A stretch of 64,000 nucleotides of DNA, from NCBI RefSeq assembly GCF_020882245.1, contig NC_083599.1:71841745-71905744 (forward strand), given 5' to 3'. Shown piece by piece: positions 1-13,500 of the stretch (within the stretch, counting starts at the first letter, position 1; each line of letters starts with the position of its first letter). The notes beneath the pieces were generated by a model that searched no databases, was not told the origin of the DNA, and saw only the letters and a list, made by a program, of their open reading frames with translations. The translations under genes and the position numbers were made by a program. This DNA is from Rhopalosiphum padi. Lineage: Eukaryota; Arthropoda; Insecta; Hemiptera; Aphididae.

Positions 1-161
1 TGTTTCTTTAAACCTGATACTTTTTAAACATTATAAAACGATTGTTTATAGGATTATTTTGACAAATGTTACTAATTCATATTTTTAACTACTTATAAAA
101 CACTAAATTCACGAGTTATTATCCAACCAATATACATATTTAACTGACTACATTTTTTTAG

Positions 162-304
162 ATAGCAGTAAAGCAGATTATTGGCGTTCATACCACTTGG
201 GGAAAATAACAAGGTTCTATGTTGAAAACAAAAAAGAAGATACAGATAATAATAAAGGATTTATGCAATTAAATGTAATGCTGAATGAATGTAATTCATA
301 CTGA
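162..304 (+). other. Exon-like ORF in every satellite monomer (copy 1)
   Basis: In each monomer, about 161 bp after the landmark, the sequence reads TTTAACTGACTAC, seven T, AG and then an open frame of 46 codons ending in TGA. This looks like a branch point, pyrimidine tract, 3' splice site and terminal coding exon (entry phase: two bases, AT). The peptide contains ADYWRSYHLGKITRFYVEN in the first half and GFMQLNVMLNECNSY at the C-terminus; the middle is acidic and lysine-rich. The exon in each monomer lies at landmark +161 to about +303. The frame stays open in most copies. Visible exceptions are a TAG in the copy starting at 3016 (tcaTAGtac near 3205) and a TAG one codon before the normal stop in the copy at 18850 (near 19148). 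I do not recognise the protein family. It may be a captured gene end rather than a working exon. Confidence 0.55.
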
Positions 305-403
305 TTTTAATAGTTGTCAAAAAATTAGAATTTTTTAATATTATGAATAATTACTTATGTAAACACATTTAGCTAGTAATCTTCAATCTTAAAATTTGCC
401 TTA

Positions 404-428
404 GCAATAAAAATCTTTTTATTATTGC
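404..428 (+). terminator. Palindromic AATAAA poly(A)-signal-like site in each monomer
   Basis: About 100 bp after the TGA of the exon-like ORF, the sequence GCAATAAAAATC is followed by TTTTTATTATTGC. The two halves are near-perfect inverted repeats around a short loop, and the left arm contains a canonical AATAAA (406-411). The module recurs in each monomer. A subset (monomers at 1509, 14327, 21112, 25635 and 26388) has GCAAAAAAAAC instead and so loses AATAAA on this strand. Position and orientation fit the poly(A) signal of the exon-like ORF; this is inference. Confidence 0.4.
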
Positions 429-3400
429 TACGTTTATATGATAATTTTGACGAAGGCTACTACTTTATAGTTTTAACTTTTTATAAAACAATTATTTCTT
501 AAGTTAGTGTCATGAACCCTCAACTACTAGATAAGGAAAATAATTCTTATTTTTCGTTATCAACTTTTCTATATTTTATTTATGCTGATATAAAGAATAC
601 ACTATAAAACATATGTTTTTATAATAGTTTTGCCGAATATTACCAATTCATATTTTTAACTGTTTATAAAACAATCAATTCTCAAGTTAGAGTCTTCAAA
701 CCTTGACTACTAGATTAAGAAAATTATTCTTATTATTCATTATTTACTTTCTTATGTTTCTTTAAACCTGATACTTTTTAAACATTAAAAAACGATTGTT
801 TATATGATTATTTTGACAAATGTTACTAATTCATATTTTTAACTACTTATAAAATACTAAATTCACAAGTTATTATCCAACCAATATATATATTTAACTG
901 ACTACATTTTTTTAGATAGCAGTATAGCAGATTATTGGCGTTCATACCACTTGGGGAAAATAACAAGGTTCTATGTTGAAAACGAAAAAGACGATACAGA
1001 TAATAAAAAAGGATTTATGCAATTAAATGTAATGCTGAATGAATGTAATTCATACTGATTTTAATAGTTGTCAAAAAATTAGAATTTTTTAATATTCTGA
1101 ATAATTAATTATGTAAACACATTTAGCTAGTAATCTTCAATCTTAAAATTTGCCTTAGCAATAAAAATCTTTTTATTATTGCTACGTTTATATGATAATT
1201 TTGACGAAGGCTACTACTTTATATTTTTAACTTTTTATAAAACAAATATTTCTTAAGTTAGTGTCATGAACCCTCGACTACTAGATAAAGAAAATAATTC
1301 TTATTTTTCGTTATCAAATTTTCTATATTTCATTTATGCTGATATAAAGAATACACTATAAAACATTTGTTTATATAATAGTTTTGACGAATATTACCAA
1401 TTCATATTTTTAACTGTTTATAAAACAATCAATTCTCAAGTTAGAGTCTTCAAACCTTGACTACTAGATTAAGAAAATTATTCTTATTATTCATTATTTA
1501 CTTTCTTATGTTTCTTTAAACCTGATACTTTTTAAACATTATAAAACGATTGTTTATATGATTATTTTGACAAATGTTACTAATTCATATTTTTAACTAC
1601 TTATAAAACACTAAATTCACAAGTTATTATCCAACCAATATATATATTTAACTGACTACATTTTTTTAGATAGCAGTATAGCAGATTATTGGCGTTCATA
1701 CCACTTGGGTAAAATAACAAGGTTCTATGTTGAAAACGAAAAAGACGATACAGATAATAAAAAAGGATTTATGCAATTAAATGTAATGCTGAATGAATGT
1801 AATTCATACTGATTTTAATAGTTGTCAAAAAATTAGGATTTTTTAATATTCTGAATAATTAATTATGTAAACACATTTAGCTAGTAATCTTTATTCTTAA
1901 AATTTGCCTTAGCAAAAAAAACTTTTTATTATTGCTACGTTTATATGATAATTTTGACGAAGGCTACTACTTTATATTTTTAACTTTTTATAAAACAAAT
2001 ATTTCTTAAGTTAGTGTCATGAACCCTCGACTACTAGATAAGGAAAATAATTCTTATTTTTCGTTATCAAATTTTCTATATTTCATTTATGCTGATATAA
2101 AGAATACACTATAAAACATATGTTTATATAATAGTTTTGACGAATATTACCAATTCATATTTTTAACTGTTTATAAAACAATCAATTCTCAAGTTAGAGT
2201 CTTCAAACCTTGACTACTAGATTAAGAAAATTATTCTTATTATTCATTATTTACTTTCTTATGTTTCTTTAAACCTGATACTTTTTAAACATTATAAAAC
2301 GATTGTTTATATGATTATTTTGACAAATGTTACTAATTCATATTTTAAACTACTTATAAAATACTAAATTCACAAGTTATTATCCAACCAATATATATAT
2401 TTAACTGACTACATTTTTTTAGATAGCAGTATAGCAGATTATTGGCGTTCATACCACTTGGGGAAAATAATAAGGTTCTATGTTGAAAACGAAAAAGACG
2501 ATACAGATAATAAAAAAGGATTTATGCAATTAAATGTAATGCTGAATGAATGTAATTCATACTGATTTTAATAGTTGTCAAAAAATTAGAATTTTTTAAT
2601 ATTCTGAATAATTAATTATGTAAACACATTTAGCTAGTAATCTTCAATCTTAAAATTTGGCTTAGCAATAAAAATCTTTTTATTATTGCTACGTTTATAT
2701 GATAATTTTGACGAAGGCTACTACTTTATAGTTTTAACTTTTTATAAAACAATTATTTCTTAAGTTAGTGTCATGAACCCTCAACTACTAGATAAGGAAA
2801 ATAATTCTTATTTTTCGTTATCAACTTTTCTATATTTTATTTATGCTGATATAAAGAATACACTATAAAACATATGTTTTTATAATAGTTTTGCCGAATA
2901 TTACCAATTCATATTTTTAACTGTTTATAAAACAATCAATTCTCAAGTTAGAGTCTTCAAACCTTGACTACTAGATTAAGAAAATTATTCTTATTATTCA
3001 TTATTTACTTTCTTATGTTTCTTTAAACCTGATACTTTTTAAACATTATAAAACGATTGTTTATATGATTATTTTGACAAATGTTACTAATTCATATTTT
3101 TAACTACTTATAAAATACTAAATTCACAAGTTATTATCCAACCAATATATATATTTAACTGACTACATTTTTTTAGATAGCAGTATAGCAGATTATTGGC
3201 GTTCATAGTACTTGGGGAAAATAACAAGGTTCTATGTTGAAAACGAAAAAGACGATACAGATAATAAAAAAGGATTTATGCAATTAAATGTAATGCTGAA
3301 TGAATGTAATTCATACTGATTTTAATAGTTGTCAAAAAATTAGAATTTTTTAATTTTCTGAATAATTAATTATGTAAACACATTTAGCTAGTAATCTTCA

Positions 3401-6030
3401 ATCTTAAATTTTGCCTTAGCAATAAAAATCTTTTTATTATTGCTACGTTTATATGATAATTTTGACGAAGGCTACTACTTTATATTTTTAACTTTTTATA
3501 AAACAAATATTTCTTAAGTTAGTGTCATGAACCCTCGACTACTAGATAAAGAAAATAATTCTTATTTTTCGTTATCAAATTTTCTATATTTCATTTATGC
3601 TGATATAAAGAATACACTATAAAACATTTGTTTATATAATAGTTTTGACGAATATTACCAATTCATATTTTTAACTGTTTATAAAACAATCAATTCTCAA
3701 GTTAGAGTCTTCAAACCTTGACTACTAGATTAAGAAAATTATTCTTATTATTCATTATTTACTTTCTTATGTTTCTTTAAACCTGATACTTTTTAAACAT
3801 TATAAAACGATTGTTTATATGATTATTTTGACAAATGTTACTAATTCATATTTTTAACTACTTATAAAATACTAAATTCACAAGTTATTATCCAACCAAT
3901 ATATATATTTAACTGACTACATTTTTTTAGATAGCAGTATAGCAGATTATTGGCGTTCATACCACTTGGGGAAAATAACAAGGTTCTATGTTGAAAACGA
4001 AAAAGACGATACAGATAATAAAAAAGGATTTATGCAATTAAATGTAATGCTGAATGAATGTAATTCATACTGATTTTAATAGTTGTCAAAAAATTAGAAT
4101 TTTTTAATATTCTGAATAATTAATTATGTAAACACATTTAGCTAGTAATCTTCAATCTTAAAATTTGCCTTAGCAATAAAAATCTTTTTATTATTGCTAC
4201 GTTTATATGATAATTTTGACGAAGGCTACTACTTTATATTTTTAACTTTTTATAAAACAAATATTTCTTAAGTTAGTGTCATGAACCCTCGACTACTAGA
4301 TAAAGAAAATAATTCTTATTTTTCGTTATCAAATTTTCTATATTTCATTTATGCTGATATAAAGAATACACTATAAAACATATGTTTATATAATAGTTTT
4401 GACGAATATTACCAATTCATATTTTTAACTGTTTATAAAACAATCAATTCTCAAGTTAGAGTCTTCAAACCTTGACTACTAGATTAAGAAAATTATTCTT
4501 ATTATTCATTATTTACTTTCTTATGTTTCTTTAAACCTGATACTTTTTAAACATTATAAAACGATTGTTTATATGATTATTTTGACAAATGTTACTAATT
4601 CATATTTTTAACTACTTATAAAATACTAAATCACAAGTTATTATCCAACCAATATATATATTTAACTGACTACATTTTTTTAGATAGCAGTATAGCAGAT
4701 TATTGGCGTTCATACCACTTGGGGAAAATAACAAGGTTCTATGTTGAAAACGAAAAAGACGATACAGATAATAAAAAAGGATTTATCCAATTAAATGTAA
4801 TGCTGAATGAATGTAATTCATACTGATTTTAATAGTTGTCAAAAAATTAGAATTTTTTAATATTCTGAATAATTAATTATGTAAACACATTTAGCTAGTA
4901 ATCTTCAATCTTAAAATTTGCCTTAGCAATAAAAATCTTTTTATTATTGCTACGTTTATATGATAATTTTGATGAAGGCTACTACTTTATATTTTTAACT
5001 TTTTATAAAACAAATATTTCTTAAGTTAGTGTCATGAACCCTCGACTACTAGATAAAGAAAATAATTCTTATTTTTCGTTATCAAATTTTCTATATTTCA
5101 TTTATGCTGATATAAAGAATACACTATAAAACATATGTTTATATAATAGTTTTGACGAATATTACCAATTCATATTTTTAACTGTTTATAAAACAATCAA
5201 TTCTCAAGTTAGAGTCTTCAAACCTTGACTACTAGATTAAGAAAATTATTTTTATTATTCATTATTTACTTTCTTATGTTTCTTTAAACCTGATACTTTT
5301 TAAACATTACAAAACGATTGTTTATATGATTATTTTGACAAATGTTACTAATTCATATTTTTAACTACTTATAAAATACTAAATTCACAAGTTATTATCC
5401 AACCAATATATATATTTAACTGACTACATTTTTTTAGATAGCAGTATAGCAGATTATTGGCGTTCATACCACTTGGGGAAAATAACAAGGTTCTATGTTG
5501 AAAACGAAAAAGACGATACAGATAATAAAAAAGGATTTATGCAATTAAATGTAATGCTGAATGAATGTAATTCATACTGATTTTAATAGTTGTCAAAAAA
5601 TTAGAATTTTTTAATATTCTGAATAATTAATTATGTAAACACATTTAGCTAGTAATCTTCAATCTTAAAATTTGCCTTAGCAATAAAAATCTTTTTATTA
5701 TTGCTACGTTTATATGATAATTTTGACGAAGGCTACTACTTTATAGTTTTAACTTTTTATAAAACAATTATTTCTTAAGTTAGTGTCATGAACCCTCAAC
5801 TACTAGATAAGGAAAATAATTCTTATTTTTCGTTATCAACTTTTCTATATTTTATTTATGCTGATATAAAGAATACACTATAAAACATATGTTTATATAA
5901 TAGTTTTGACGAATATTACCAATTCATATTTTTAACTGTTTATAAAACAATCAATTCTCAAGTTAGAGTCTTCAAACCTTGACTACTAGATTAAGAAAAT
6001 TATTCTTATTATTCATTATTTACTTTCTTA

Positions 6031-9000
6031 TGTTTCTTTAAACCTGATACTTTTTAAACATTATAAAACGATTGTTTATATGATTATTTTGACAAATGTT
6101 ACTAATTCATATATTTAACTACTTATAAAATACTAAATTCACAAGTTATTATCCAACCAATATATATATTTAACTGACTACATTTTTTTAGATAGCAGTA
6201 TAGCAGATTATTGGCGTTCATACCACTTGGGGAAAATAACAAGGTTCTATGTTGAAAACGAAAAAGACGATACAGATAATAAAAAAGGATTTATGCAATT
6301 AAATGTAATGCTGAATGAATGTAATTCATACTGATTTTAATAGTTGTCAAAAAATTAGAATTTTTTAATATTCTGAATAATTAATTATGTAAACACATTT
6401 AGCTAGTAATCTTCAATCTTAAAATTTGCCTTAGCAATAAAAATCTTTTTATTATTGCTACGTTTATATGATAATTTTGACGAAGGCTACTACTTTATAT
6501 TTTTAACTTTTTATAAAACAAATATTTCTTAAGTTAGTGTCATGAACCCTCGACTACTAGATAAAGAAAATAATTCTTATTTTTCGTTATCAAATTTTCT
6601 ATATTTCATTTATGCTGATATAAAGAATACACTATAAAACATATGTTTATATAATAGTTTTGACGAATATTACCAATTCATATTTTTAACTGTTTATAAA
6701 ACAATCAATTCTCAAGTTAGAGTCTTCAAACCTTGACTACTAGATTAAGAAAATTATTCTTATTATTCATTATTTACTTTCTTATGTTTCTTTAAACCTG
6801 ATACTTTTTAAACATTATAAAACGATTGTTTATATGATTATTTTGACAAATGTTACTAATTCATATTTTTAACTACTTATAAAATACTAAATTCACAAGT
6901 TATTATCCAACCAATATATATATTTAACTGACTACATTTTTTTAGATAGCAGTATAGCAGATTATTGGCGTTCATACCACTTGGGGAAAATAACAAGGTT
7001 CTATGTTGAAAACGAAAAAGACGATACAGATAATAAAAAAGGATTTATGCAATTAAATGTAATGCTGAATGAATGTAATTCATACTGATTTTAATAGTTG
7101 TCAAAAAATTAGAATTTTTTAATATTCTGAATAATTAATTATGTAAACACATTTAGCTAGTAATCTTCAATCTTAAAATTTGCCTTAGCAATAAAAATCT
7201 TTTTATTATTGCTACGTTTATATGATAATTTTGACGAAGGCTACTACTTTATAGTTTTAACTTTTTATAAAACAATTATTTCTTAAGTTAGTGTCATGAA
7301 CCCTCAACTACTAGATAAGGAAAATAATTCTTATTTTTCGTTATCAACTTTTCTATATTTTATTTATGCTGATATAAAGAATACACTATAAAACATATGT
7401 TTATATAATAGTTTTGACGAATATTACCAATTCATATTTTTAACTGTTTATAAAACAATCAATTCTCAAGTTAGAGTCTTCAAACCTTGACTACTAGATT
7501 AAGAAAATTATTCTTATTATTCATTATTTACTTTCTTATGTTTCTTTAAACCTGATACTTTTTAAACATTATAAAACGATTGTTTATATGATTATTTTGA
7601 CAAATGTTACTAATTCATATTTTTAACTACTTATAAAATACTAAATTCACAAGTTATTATCCAACCAATATATATATTTAACTGACTACATTTTTTTAGA
7701 TAGCAGTATAGCAGATTATTGGCGTTCATACCACTTGGGGAAAATAACAAGGTTCTATGTTGAAAACGAAAAAGACGATACAGATAATAAAAAAGGATTT
7801 ATGCAATTAAATGTAATGCTGAATGAATGTAATTCATACTGATTTTAATAGTTGTCAAAAAATTAGAATTTTTTAATATTCTGAATAATTAATTATGTAA
7901 ACACATTTAGCTAGTAATCTTCAATCTTAAAATTTGCCTTAGCAATAAAAATCTTTTTATTATTGCTACGTTTATATGATAATTTTGACGAAGGCTACTA
8001 CTTTATATTTTTAACTTTTTATAAAACAAATATTCCTTAAGTTAGTGTCATGAACCCTCGACTACTAGATAAAGAAAATAATTCTTATTTTTCGTTATCA
8101 AATTTTCTATATTTCATTTATGCTGATATAAAGAATACACTATAAAACATATGTTTATATAATAGTTTTGACGAATATTACCAATTCATATTTTTAACTG
8201 TTTATAAAACAATCAATTCTCAAGTTAGAGTCTTCAAACCTTGACTACTAGATTAAGAAAATTATTCTTATTATTCATTATTTACTTTCTTATGTTTCTT
8301 TAAACCTGATACTTTTTAAACATTATAAAACGATTGTTTATATGATTATTTTGACAAATGTTACTAATTCATATTTTTAACTACTTATAAAATAATAAAT
8401 TCACAAGTTATTATCCAACCAATATATATATATGTAACTGACTACATTTTTTTAGATAGCAGTATAGCAGATTATTGGCGTTCATACCACTTGGGGAAAA
8501 TAACAAGGTTCTATGTTGAAAACGAAAAAGACGATACAGATAATAAAAAAGGATTTATGCAATTAAATGTAATGCTGAATGAATGTAATTCATACTGATT
8601 TTAATAGTTGTCAAAAAATTAGAATTTTTTAATATTCTGAATAATTAATTATGTAAACACATTTAGCTAGTAATCTTCAATCTTAAAATTTGCCTTAGCA
8701 ATAAAAATCTTTTTATTATTGCTACGTTTATATGATAATTTTGACGAAGGCTACTACTTTATATTTTTAACTTTTTATAAAACAAATATTTCTTAAGTTA
8801 GTGTCATGAACCCTCGACTACTAGATAAAGAAAATAATTCTTATTTTTCGTTATCAAATTTTCTATATTTCATTTATGCTGATATAAAGAATACACTATA
8901 AAACATATGTTTATATAATAGTTTTGACGAATATTACCAATTCATATTTTTAACTGTTTATAAAACAATCAATTCTCAAGTTAGAGTCTTCAAACCTTGA

Positions 9001-10556
9001 CTACTAGATTAAGAAAATTATTCTTATTATTCATTATTTACTTTCTTATGTTTCTTTAAACCTGATACTTTTTAATCATTATAAAACGATTGTTTATATG
9101 ATTATTTTGACAAATGTTACTAATTCATATTTTTAACTACTTATAAAACACTAAATTCACAAGTTATTATCCAACCAATATATATATTTAACTGACTACA
9201 TTTTTTTAGATAGCAGTATAGCAGATTATTGGCGTTCATACCACTTGGGGAAAATAACAAGATTCTATGTTGAAAACGAAAAAGACGATACAGATAATAA
9301 AAAAGGATTTATGCAATTAAATGTAATGCTGAATGAATGTAATTCATACTGATTTTAATAGTTGTCAAAAAATTAGAATTTTTTAATATTCTTAATAATT
9401 AATTATGTAAACACATTTAGCTAGTAATCTTCAATCTTAAAATTTGCCTTAGCAATAAAAATCTTTTTATTATTGCTACGTTTATATGATAATTTTGACG
9501 AAGGCTACTACTTTATATTTTTAACTTTTTATAAAACAAATATTTCTTAAGTTAGTGTCATGAACCCTCGACTACTAGATAAAGAAAATAATTCTTATTT
9601 TTCGTTATCAAATTTTCTATATTTCATTTATGCTGATATAAAGAATACACTATAAAACATATGTTTATATAATAGTTTTGACGAATATTACCAATTCATA
9701 TTTTTAACTGTTTATAAAACAATCAATTCTCAAGTTAGAGTCTTCAAACCTTGACTACTAGATTAAGAAAATTATTCTTATTATTCATTATTTACTTTCT
9801 TATGTTTCTTTAAACCTGATACTTTTTAAACATTATAAAACGATTGTTTATATGATTATTTTGACAAATGTTACTAATTCATATTTTTAACTACTTATAA
9901 AATACTAAATTCACAAGTTATTATCCAACCAATATATATATTTAACTGACTACATTTTTTTAGATAGCAGTATAGCAGATTATTGGCGTTCATACCACTT
10001 GGGGAAAATAACAAGGTTCTATGTTGAAAACGAAAAAGACGATACAGATAATAAAAAAGGATTTATGCAATTAAATGTAATGCTGAATGAATGTAATTCA
10101 TACTGATTTTAATAGTTGTCAAAAAATTAGAATTTTTTAATATTCTGAATAATTAATTATGTAAACACATTTAGCTAGTAATCTTCAATCTTAAAATTTG
10201 CCTTAGCAATAAAAATCTTTTTATTATTGCTACGTTTATATGATAATTTTGACGAAGGCTACTACTTTATAGTTTTAACTTTTTATAAAACAATTATTTC
10301 TTAAGTTAGTGTCATGAACCCTCAACTACTAGATAAGGAAAATAATTCTTATTTTTCGTTATCAACTTTTCTATATTTTATTTATGCTGATATAAAGAAT
10401 ACACTATAAAACATATGTTTATATAATAGTTTTGACGAATATTACCAATTCATATTTTTAACTGTTTATAAAACAATCAATTCTCAAGTTAGAGTCTTCA
10501 AACCTTGACTACTAGATTAAGAAAATTATTCTTATTATTCATTATTTACTTTCTTA
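6031..10556. repeat. Higher-order block of six monomers, copy 1
   Basis: Six consecutive monomers whose private variants reappear in the same order 9803 bp (13 monomers) downstream. Shared markers: TATTCCTTAAG at ~8032 and ~17836; AATAATAAATTCAC plus an extended TATATATATG at ~8391 and ~18196; TTTTTAATCATT at ~9070 and ~18875; ACAAGATTC at ~9258 and ~19060; CTTAATAATT at ~9391 and ~19192. This shows block-wise copying rather than independent monomer turnover. Confidence 0.8.
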
Positions 10557-13500
10557 TGTTTCTTTAAACCTGATACTTTTTAAACATTATAAAACGATTG
10601 TTTATATGATTATTTTGACAAATGTTACTAATTCATATTTTTAACTACATATAAAATACTAAATTCACAAGTTATTATCCAACCAATATATATATTTAAC
10701 TGACTACATTTTTTTAGATAGCAGTATAGCAGATTATTGGCGTTCATACCACTTGGGGAAAATAACAAGGTTCTATGTTGAAAACGAAAAAGACGATACA
10801 GATAATAAAAAAGGATTTATGCAATTAAATGTAATGCTGAATGAATGTAATTCATACTGATTTTAATAGTTGTCAAAAAATTAGAATTTTTTAATATTCT
10901 GAATAATTAATTATGTAAACACATTTAGCTAGTAATCTTCAATCTTAAAATTTGCCTTAGCAATAAAAATCTTTTTATTATTGCTACGTTTATATGATAA
11001 TTTTGACGAAGGCTACTACTTTATAGTTTTAACTTTTTATAAAACAATTATTTCTTAAGTTAGTGTCATGAACCCTCAACTACTAGATAAGGAAAATAAT
11101 TCTTATTTTTCGTTATCAACTTTTCTATATTTTATTTATGCTGATATAAAGAATACACTATAAAACATATGTTTATATAATAGTTTTGACGAATATTACC
11201 AATTCATATTTTTAACTGTTTATAAAACAATCAATTCTCAAGTTAGAGTCTTCAAACCTTGACTACTAGATTAAGAAAATTATTCTTATTATTCATTATT
11301 TACTTTCTTATGTTTCTTTAAACCTGATACTTTTTAAACATTATAAAACGATTGTTTATATGATTATTTTGACAAATGTTACTAATTCATATTTTTAACT
11401 ACTTATAAAATACTAAATTCACAAGTTATTATCCAACCAATATATATATTTAACTGACTACATTTTTTTAGATAGCAGTATAGCAGATTATTGGCGTTCA
11501 TACCACTTGGGGAAAATAACAAGGTTCTATGTTGAAAACGAAAAAGACGATACAGATAATAAAAAAGGATTTATGCAATTAAATGTAATGCTGAATGAAT
11601 GTAATTCATACTGATTTTAATAGTTGTCAAAAAATTAGAATTTTTTAATATTCTGAATAATTAATTATGTAAACACATTTAGCTAGTAATCTTCAATCTT
11701 AAAATTTGCCTTAGCAATAAAAATCTTTTTATTATTGCTACGTTTATATGATAATTTTGACGAAGGCTACTACTTTATAGTTTTAACTTTTTATAAAACA
11801 ATTATTTCTTAAGTTAGTGTCATGAACCCTCAACTACTAGATAAGGAAAATAATTCTTATTTTTCGTTATCAACTTTTCTATATTTTATTTATGCTGATA
11901 TAAAGAATACACTATAAAACATATGTTTATATAATAGTTTTGACGAATATTACCAATTCATATTTTTAACTGTTTATAAAACAATCAATTCTCAAGTTAG
12001 AGTCTTCAAACCTTGACTACTAGATTAAGAAAATTATTCTTATTATTCATTATTTACTTTCTTATGTTTCTTTAAACCTGATACTTTTTAAACATTATAA
12101 AACGATTGTTTATAGGATTATTTTGACAAATGTTACTAATTCATATTTTTAACTACTTATAAAACACTAAATTCACAAGTTATTATCCAACCAATATACA
12201 TATTTAACTGACTACATTTTTTTAGATAGCAGTATAGCAGATTATTGGCGTTCATACCACTTGGGGAAAATAACAAGGTTCTATGTTGAAAACGAAAAAG
12301 ACGATACAGATAATAAAAAAGGATTTATGCAATTAAATGTAATGCTGAATGAATGTAATTCATACTGATTTTAATAGTTGTCAAAAAATTAGGATTTTTT
12401 AATATTCTGAATAATTAATTATGTAAACACATTTAGCTAGTAATCTTCAATCTTAAAATTTGCCTTAGCAATAAAAATCTTTTTATTATTGCTACGTTTA
12501 TATGATAATTTTGACGAAGGCTACTACTTTATATTTTTAACTTTTTATAAAACAAATATTTCTTAAGTTAGTGTCATGAACCCTCGACTACTAGATAAGG
12601 AAAATAATTCTTATTTTTCGTTATCAACTTTTCTATATTTTATTTATGCTGATATAAAGAATACACTATAAAACATATGTTTATATAATAGTTTTGACGA
12701 ATATTACCAATTCATATTTTTAACTGTTTATAAAACAATCAATTCTCAAGTTAGAGTCTTCAAACCTTGACTACTAGATTAAGAAAATTATTCTTATTAT
12801 TCATTATTTACTTTCTTATGTTTCTTTAAACCTGATACTTTTTAAACATTATAAAACGATTGTTTATAGGATTATTTTGACAAATGTTACTAATTCATAT
12901 TTTTAACTACTTATAAAACACTAAATTCACAAGTTATTATCCAACCAATATATATATTTAACTGACTATATTTTTTTAGATAGCAGTATAGCAGATTATT
13001 GGCGTTCATACCACTTGGGGAAAATAACAAGGTTCTATGTTGAAAACGGAAAAGACGATACAGATAATAAAAAAGTATTTATGCAATTAAATGTAATGCT
13101 GAATGAATGTAATTCATACTGATTTTAATAGTTGTCAAAAAATTAGAATTTTTTAATATTCTTAATAATTAATTATGTAAACACATTTAGCTAGTAATCT
13201 TCAATCTTAAAATTTGCCTTAGCAATAAAAATCTTTTTATTATTGCTACGTTTATATGATAATTTTGACGAAGGCTACTACTTTATATTTTTAACTTTTT
13301 ATAAAACAAATATTTCTTAAGTTAGTGTCATGAACCCTCGACTACTAGATAAAGAAAATAATTCTTATTTTTCGTTATCAAATTTTCTATATTTCATTTA
13401 TGCTGATATAAAGAATACACTATAAAACATATGTTTATATAATAGTTTTGACGAATATTACCAATTCATATTTTTAACTGTTTATAAAACAATCAATTCT

